In this document: positions 58,284 to 64,000 of the stretch, piece by piece
Position numbering within the stretch: the stretch's first letter is position 1
Layout of the letters: the number at the start of each line of letters is the position of its first letter
DNA from: Saururus chinensis
Taxonomy: Eukaryota; Streptophyta; Magnoliopsida; Piperales; Saururaceae
DNA length: 64,000 nt
Reading direction: 5' to 3'
Assembly: GCA_035235625.1 (NCBI GenBank)
Contig: CP141150.1
Coordinates: forward strand, 3,534,001-3,598,000
The notes under the pieces: model-generated
The model's input: the letters and a program-made list of their open reading frames with translations, nothing else
Database searches by the model: none
What the model was told of the DNA's origin: nothing
Program-made: the position numbers and the translations under genes

Positions 58284-60815
58284 CTAAGCCTTCCCCCTCC
58301 CTTGCCACATACCGCTCTGCAATAGGAGGCTCATTTTGGGCACATTGGTTAGTGGGGCATCAAAAAATCTTCCCAAGGAAACACGCAATGTTGTCTCAAT
58401 GAAGGATTTAAAGTCGCCATCGTCCCACACTAGTTTGTCCCACCACCACCGGGTACCATAAATGTAACCAGATTTCAGTGTCTTGTTCTGGTTCAGTATC
58501 CCTCTGGGCAGCTTCTTCAGCTCTGGACATGCGTACAATTCGAACTGTGCGAGGGAAGGAAACAAGACGTCGTCACTACAGATGCTTTTTAGCTTACGAA
58601 GATGACCGACTCGCACAGATTTTAGACGGCGAAAACAAATGCAGCCTTCTTTTGCTTCTTCATCCACCTTAATCAGTTCTTCTATGTGGTGACCGCCATG
58701 AATTGTGAGCTCCACAAGGCCTCGAAGATATTGAAGCCCGTCGATGTATTTGAGGGCATTGCAGTCGACAATCTCCAGCTTCCAAAGATTTTGAAGATCG
58801 AATTGGCCTACTTGGATTTTTTCTAATCTTCGACACAGTATAATTCTGAGCTCTTCAAGGTTAGAAAGACACATACTTGTAAGTACTGAAAATTCCTCAA
58901 GTGGCATTTTGGCAATGCCGAGCACTAGCAGCTTGTCCATATCTTGAAGCACTGACAACAGCTCTTCCCCGCCCCCATTGGTAACATGCCTACATGTTAT
59001 GCTTAAACATCTCAGGGAGTGAGATATTTGCTTAAGCCAGCTTACGAAACCATCCTGTTCTGAATCAGGCAATTCCACGGACAAGATTTCCAGTTGGCTC
59101 AAGTTTCCAAGCTCCACCGGCAATGCCTTGTGACACCAATCGACTGTGAGAGTTTTCAGCTCAATTAGTAGCCCGACGGTTTTTGGAAGCTCTATGAGGT
59201 TCTTGTTACCATTCACATTCAGCACCTCCAACTTGCTCAAATTTCCTATCTCAGCTGGCAATGTTTCCAAGTTTGTCTCACATACATGAAGATATCTCAG
59301 CTCAAGCAATTGCCCAATTGCCGTGGGCATATCGATAAATTCAATGTTTTGAAGGTGTAAAACTCTGATATTAGTCATGGATTTGAAGAAACCATTTGAT
59401 ATCTTGATCCTTGAACAAGCATTGCTGACAATCAACGTAGATAGATTGAGGCAAAGAGGTTCTTCAGGCAATTCTTCTCTTTTCAACACATAAATCCTGT
59501 GGGCATGTCTCCATCTATCAGCTATTTGTGCATTTGTCAATTGAGAATGTCCATGTACTAAGAACTTCAACTTCAACTCAGCAACAATCCATAATCCCAT
59601 GTCTCTTATGACATCGTGCATCTTTAGGGTCTCATCTCCCGATCGTTCTAATAGGCTTGCAGACAGCAAAGTTCCAATAATGTCACATCCTCTGTTGAAT
59701 GCTTCATCATAATTGTCACTCAAGGCCAAAAATCCCTCTGCAATCCAAAATTTAACAAGTCGATTTGAATTAATTAGCTCACCTTCTGGGTATAAGCAAC
59801 AATATAAGAAACATACCTTTTCTCCGCGATCTGGGAGAGTATCATAGCTGAGTTTCAGGCGAGCAAACAAGTGTTTCTCTGCATCCAAATCTTTTGTTGG
59901 GGAATTTTGAAGAGTAGTTAATGCATGCTTCCATTCTGCAAGGGTATATTTACATGTCATAGCCCGACCAATGACGGTGAGTGCGAGTGGCAACCCTTTG
60001 CATTCTTCTGCAACTGCTTTAGCAAGGCATTCAATTTTATTGTTGGAACCAAGAGTCTCCTTGCCCACACTTTTCTCAAATAAAGCCCACGAATCCACCC
60101 ACCCCAAGCATTCAACCTTCAACTTCCTATCAGGTTGCATTTGAGTGCACACCTTCTCTGATCGAGTAGTAAAGATAATTTTGCAAATGGATGTATCTAA
60201 ATCAAGATGACTTAAAATTTCAAGCTCTTCCAAATCCAGAAGTTCCCAAATGTCATCAAATAATAAAGCAACTTTCTTCTCATCAAGTGCCCTGCTTATT
60301 TCTTTTGCTCGTTGATATGGGTGTTCATCTTGATCAAAGGGCAATTTCATCTCTTTCATTATAGCTTTTTGAATGTTATCCACATCAATCGACTTGGAAA
60401 CAACTACCCAGATAACTTTAAAAAACATAGGTTCCAAAAAGTCTTTGCCAATTTTTTTCATGAGTGTGGTTTTTCCAACCCCTCCCATGCCATAAATGCC
60501 AATCATTCCAACTTCATCATCTCTAAGGAAATCACATACCTGGTTGAAAACTTGTTCTTGCCCAATGGATGTAAAGCAAGAACTACGACCAGATCTTCTT
60601 CGTCGTGGTGCAAGAACTTGCCCACTATCCCCTTGCACATCTTTCTGTGCATTTGAAGTGCTCACTGCTGCTGTTGCGTCTCCCTGAGTGGGCTGCTGTG
60701 GCTGATAAAAAGCTTGAGAAAATGGAGGGATATTTAGATTATTGATCGCATCTCGCACATTGGGAGTAGGATCTGCCCAAGTAGTAGTTTTAGATCTTGT
60801 AAATGATCTTAACAT
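58284..60815 (-). CDS. NB-ARC-LRR immune receptor (CNL type), NLR2
   Basis: An 843-residue receptor in one coding exon, starting at the ATG at 60815. NB-ARC motifs: P-loop GMGGVGKTT (109-117), kinase-2 VALLFDDIW (182-190), RNBS-B KIIFTTRSEKV (212-222), GLPLAL (274-279), RNBS-D CFLYCCLYPE (335-344) and a canonical MHD (399-401). LRRs run from about 430 to 780. The leader of about 108 residues is Pro/Gln/Ser/Thr-rich with a basic RRRRSGR patch (71-77) and no coiled coil or EDVID. It aligns with NLR1 (DAINNLNIPPFSQ against DVINSLRPPPLSQ). The tail contains WWWDKLVWDDGDFK, the usual CNL C-terminal Trp block that NLR1 has lost, then about 30 extra residues. The protein is presumably cytosolic, binding ADP or ATP and triggering defence; its ligand is unknown. 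Confidence 0.92.
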   Translation of the reverse strand: MLRSFTRSKTTTWADPTPNVRDAINNLNIPPFSQAFYQPQQPTQGDATAAVSTSNAQKDVQGDSGQVLAPRRRRSGRSSCFTSIGQEQVFNQVCDFLRDDEVGMIGIYGMGGVGKTTLMKKIGKDFLEPMFFKVIWVVVSKSIDVDNIQKAIMKEMKLPFDQDEHPYQRAKEISRALDEKKVALLFDDIWELLDLEELEILSHLDLDTSICKIIFTTRSEKVCTQMQPDRKLKVECLGWVDSWALFEKSVGKETLGSNNKIECLAKAVAEECKGLPLALTVIGRAMTCKYTLAEWKHALTTLQNSPTKDLDAEKHLFARLKLSYDTLPDRGEKVCFLYCCLYPEGELINSNRLVKFWIAEGFLALSDNYDEAFNRGCDIIGTLLSASLLERSGDETLKMHDVIRDMGLWIVAELKLKFLVHGHSQLTNAQIADRWRHAHRIYVLKREELPEEPLCLNLSTLIVSNACSRIKISNGFFKSMTNIRVLHLQNIEFIDMPTAIGQLLELRYLHVCETNLETLPAEIGNLSKLEVLNVNGNKNLIELPKTVGLLIELKTLTVDWCHKALPVELGNLSQLEILSVELPDSEQDGFVSWLKQISHSLRCLSITCRHVTNGGGEELLSVLQDMDKLLVLGIAKMPLEEFSVLTSMCLSNLEELRIILCRRLEKIQVGQFDLQNLWKLEIVDCNALKYIDGLQYLRGLVELTIHGGHHIEELIKVDEEAKEGCICFRRLKSVRVGHLRKLKSICSDDVLFPSLAQFELYACPELKKLPRGILNQNKTLKSGYIYGTRWWWDKLVWDDGDFKSFIETTLRVSLGRFFDAPLTNVPKMSLLLQSGMWQGRGKA

Positions 60816-60827
60816 TGTGATGTGGAA

Positions 60828-60919
60828 CTGAAACAGTGAGGATGTGCAATTCTATAAAGATTACATAGAAAAGGTAAAAGGAGAGGAGGATCAACTGATG
60901 AGAAGAGAACGAAATTTAC
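60828..60919 (-). other. Probable 5'UTR intron of NLR2
   Basis: The donor GTAAATTTCG follows AAAACCG and the acceptor CTGTTTCAG lies 12 bp before the ATG. This is the same position as in NLR1, with related sequence around the acceptor. Confidence 0.65.
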
Positions 60920-63689
60920 CGGTTTTAAGGAAAGGGAAGAAGTACAACGTTTGTCTTTAGAGACCACAGGAGAGGATGCGTACAATTGAGAAACCAGCAT
61001 CATGTTTGTAGTTAGATAACATGAGAGACAAGGAAAGAGAGTGAAATCGTGATAAACATAGTGTAATATAGCAGCCGAATCATATTTAGATTTGGAAGGA
61101 ACTAGACACATCTATATATGGAAATTTACTATGAAAGGCTTCCTATGATTCTGCGATTTGGTGGGAAATATAGGAGTAAGAGATTAAAGTTTGAAAATTT
61201 ATAGTTTCAATGATTATTGAAGAAGACAAGAGAAGAGAATGAAAGAAAGGAGTTTAGCAGTGAATAATGGAGGCTAGTGGAGTGGATAGAAGATATAGAC
61301 CTGTGATAGAAGTATGGAGTCATGAACTTGCACTAACTAGAAAAAACGAGAATATTACAGGAAAATGGACTTTACTTGCTCATGTAGATATGTGATAATA
61401 TTTGCATGGAGCTAGACGAGGCTGCCACGGAAATATACATGACAGCTTAATGTTCTACTAAAGCCCAAAGACTGGGACAGAGATGAAAGAAGAAGAAAGA
61501 AGTACGTTGGCTGGAAGGAGGTTTTCTGTTGGTTGATTATCTTAACCGAGCTGTGAAGGATCTTGGAGGAATTATGTGAACGGGAAGACCATTTCAACAA
61601 CCATTGCGGAAACGATAAATGCTGTCATTATTGTCTCACCAACCTGATTCATCTTTGTAGTTGGCATTTTTTGCTTTAATGCACTGAAAACAAATGATCA
61701 ATGAATAAAGAATCAGATAAAGATAGTGCACGATCAGGAAAGGCATTGAATAGTGAAGTACGAAGGATTGCAATGCATTAATGGTGGAACCAAAATATTG
61801 TGGGGTTTGTAGTCTGAGATACATACTTCACACCTGAACAATTTAAATTAGCAAATAGAACATACATATAATTTAAATTTATAAATAAAACACATTTATA
61901 TGCACCGCTAATACCTTTAAGTATCCCGTTCCCCATCCCAATAAAACTTTAAAAAATAATTATTTATATATGATCCTCACTTTATAATATTTTATAATAC
62001 AATATTACTCGTGATCATACCATCGGTAACTAACTATCGCAACCAAGAGGCGTGCTAGGCTACGGCCAGCAGTGCCAGTGCTAAATTTAGTTGTAGCAAG
62101 TAAGCAGGGTAAGAGCCTGCGGGGCTGCTAGTTGCAGTCGTGCCCAACAAGCCATACTGATGCAGAGTTTGCAAGTCGTGCCAGTGGCTAGATTTGGCCG
62201 CTGAGGCGTTGAGCTACGTGCCCAACCCTGGCCCTCCCCATTGTGGGCTTGTTGAGACAGGCTCGACTCCGCCACTAATTTCAATGGAAAATAGAAGGCT
62301 TGGGGTGGCTAATAGTAAAATAGTGGGGGTCTATGGGGTGGGCTAAACTATAAAAAAAATGCTCTATTTTTTATAAGTTCCCTCATAAAATCTTTAAAAT
62401 TTCTCACATAAGCCTTATAATATATGATTTTTTTTCTTACTTACTTTACTCGAATCTACCTCTTCCTCCTTCATTCTTTTATGGCTTCGACATTGGCCAT
62501 AGTGCTGCTGGCTGGCGACCTCCTCCTCTTCTTTTTATCTTCTTCCTACCCTTTCTCAACGCCTATGCATCAAGGTCATTGTTAAAGCTGCACCTTTTTT
62601 GGTTGCGCCAGCTGTGGAGGTTGCCGCAAGTGGTGGTCATATCTGGTATGCCCTCTTGGCCACCACCTGATCTAGCCTAGCGAGGTTGCGACCAGGAATC
62701 CAGGATCTAACTAGGTGGCCATGGCTGCAATTAGGAGGCCTGTCCGTGGCCAAGAGGCTAGGACCTCACCTGGTCAGAAGGTAGCGCCTTTGGCCTGACC
62801 TAGAGAAGAATAAAGGGGAGGATGTAGGGTTGCGTAGCTATTGTCAACACCGACAAAGCCAAAGATGCCGCAATTGAAGATGTTATTGCTAGAGCAATTG
62901 AAGGGAGAAGGAGATATATGTTTTAATTGGGGGTAATGTGTGAGCGAAAGAGTAGGGGTTTAAACATCTAATAAAAATATGTTAAATGTTTAATTAGAAT
63001 TTAGAACGGAGGGGATGATTTGGGCATATAAACACATAAACGAAGGCTCCAAATTATGTAGAGTACAATTTTTCTTTAAAAAAATTTATCCCATTTGATA
63101 AACCAAATTGTTGAAGGGTTCTCAAGAAATATTTTCTGATCCTTTTGTTCTCTCCGTAAGGCTATTGTGATAAAGTTGGCTAAAGAATAGTTTAAGATAA
63201 CACCGTAAAATTCATTATACAAAACATATGTAAAACGATGTATAATGACACCTTTTAGGAAGAGACGTCATAACCTTTACCAAATAGCCGTGTCAAAAAT
63301 TGAAGTGGTATAAGAATTGATCGATGACTAGAATGTGACGATCATTCGGGTTCAAGAAACGTCAAAACAGAAACTCAACGATCGTGCAATCATCGTTCGA
63401 TTGGTATACTGTGAAAATGGAAATATAAAATGACCCGGGGTCCTTTTTTCATGGTAAAAACACAACACGTACATGAGTAGGAATCTTGTTAGAAAGCAGT
63501 CCATTCACATGCGTGAATTGCAGTTGTGCACTGCATTAGCATACAGGATTTTTAAGGGATTATATGTACGCAATTTTGTGCATGAAATCCTGCATCTTCA
63601 ATAAAATTTTGTGTATAGCTTTACCTTACCATAGTAGGATTATATTGAGATTTCAATTGTGTTTTCTCTGCCTTCTTTAATTTACCAGT
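60920..63689. other. NLR2 promoter side and intergenic DNA
   Basis: 61200-61260 (GAAGACAAGAGAAGAGAATG) resembles the region upstream of NLR1 (44893-44915), so the duplication covered promoter DNA. From about 62000 onward no gene or known repeat is supported. Confidence 0.5.
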
Positions 63690-63940
63690 GTAGTACCATA
63701 TGATGATGCTTGATGTTTATGCCAGTGATTTCTTCAATTACAGTCTGACACAGTTTGGGAAGCTGAGATAAGGAAATTTTTTGAAACAAGCAAATGGAAG
63801 GAAGGTACAGGTGTGGTATGGTAATCTGTCTTAACCCTCTGGTAAGGATTGATGATCGACCGAAAGATGGAAGCTGCTTGCTACCAAATGGATCTATTTG
63901 TTTTATATAATTGTGTACAAAGAAATTTCTTATTGCATTC
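63690..63940 (+). pseudogene. SDG40 relic 3 (exon 5 and exon 6 pieces)
   Basis: GTACCATATGATGATGCTTG and GTGATTTCTTCAATTA match the start of SDG40 exon 5 (22856-22910). AAGCTGAGATAAGGAAATTT, TTTGAAACAAGC, GATGGAAGC and TGCTACCAAATGG match exon 6 (23730-23845). Most of exon 5, the intron and part of exon 6 are deleted, and the reading frame is lost. Confidence 0.8.
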
Positions 63941-64000
63941 CTATCATAGTAATAAAGTCTATATTTTGGTTCACTTTGGATTATTTCGGTTCGTTTTATA

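Overview
This is nuclear DNA from a flowering plant. It has spliced genes with GT-AG introns, a plant GARP transcription factor, a plant-type complex I subunit, a SET-domain protein of the SDG40 type, two CNL-class immune receptors, and a large load of LTR retrotransposons, MITEs and foldback repeats. The GC-rich first exons hint at a monocot or an early-diverging angiosperm. I cannot name the species.

Layout. 0.7-3.35 kb: a six-exon GARP/G2-like MYB repressor gene (minus). 3.35-14.3 kb: mostly intergenic, with an internally deleted Ty3/gypsy element and its two LTRs at 10.3-12.5 kb. 14.36-14.67 kb: the complex I subunit NDUFB7 (minus). 14.84-20.11 kb: a long-terminal-inverted-repeat element of Pack-MULE type. 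It carries broken pieces of three unrelated host genes (LEA2/NHL, GRAS, subtilase) and a nested 1.5-kb solo LTR. 20.29-23.95 kb: an intact six-exon SDG40-like gene (plus), divergent from NDUFB7. 24-31 kb: microsatellite, hairpin repeats and scrambled LTR fragments.

31.5-50.2 kb is a giant inverted structure. A 4.56-kb solo-LTR-like element with a perfect 5-bp target duplication (31523-36080) faces a related, inverted, end-truncated copy (about 45340-50185). Between them lie a decayed SDG40 fragment, a 1.77-kb foldback and the first NLR gene (42260-44587), whose 3' end runs into a retropepsin fragment. 50.2-58 kb holds a second SDG40 relic, a Tourist-type MITE, a Stowaway-like MITE, part of another LTR and three tandem palindromic elements set in (TA)n. 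58.28-60.82 kb is the second NLR, a paralogue of the first sharing its unusual leader and a 5'UTR intron. A third SDG40 relic is near the right end.

The intact genes have independent roles: transcriptional repression, mitochondrial respiration, protein methylation and pathogen sensing. The most notable structures are the multi-gene capture element between NDUFB7 and SDG40, the palindrome triplet at 57 kb, the inverted repeat around NLR1, the SDG40 fragments scattered across 40 kb, and the shared coiled-coil-less NLR architecture.
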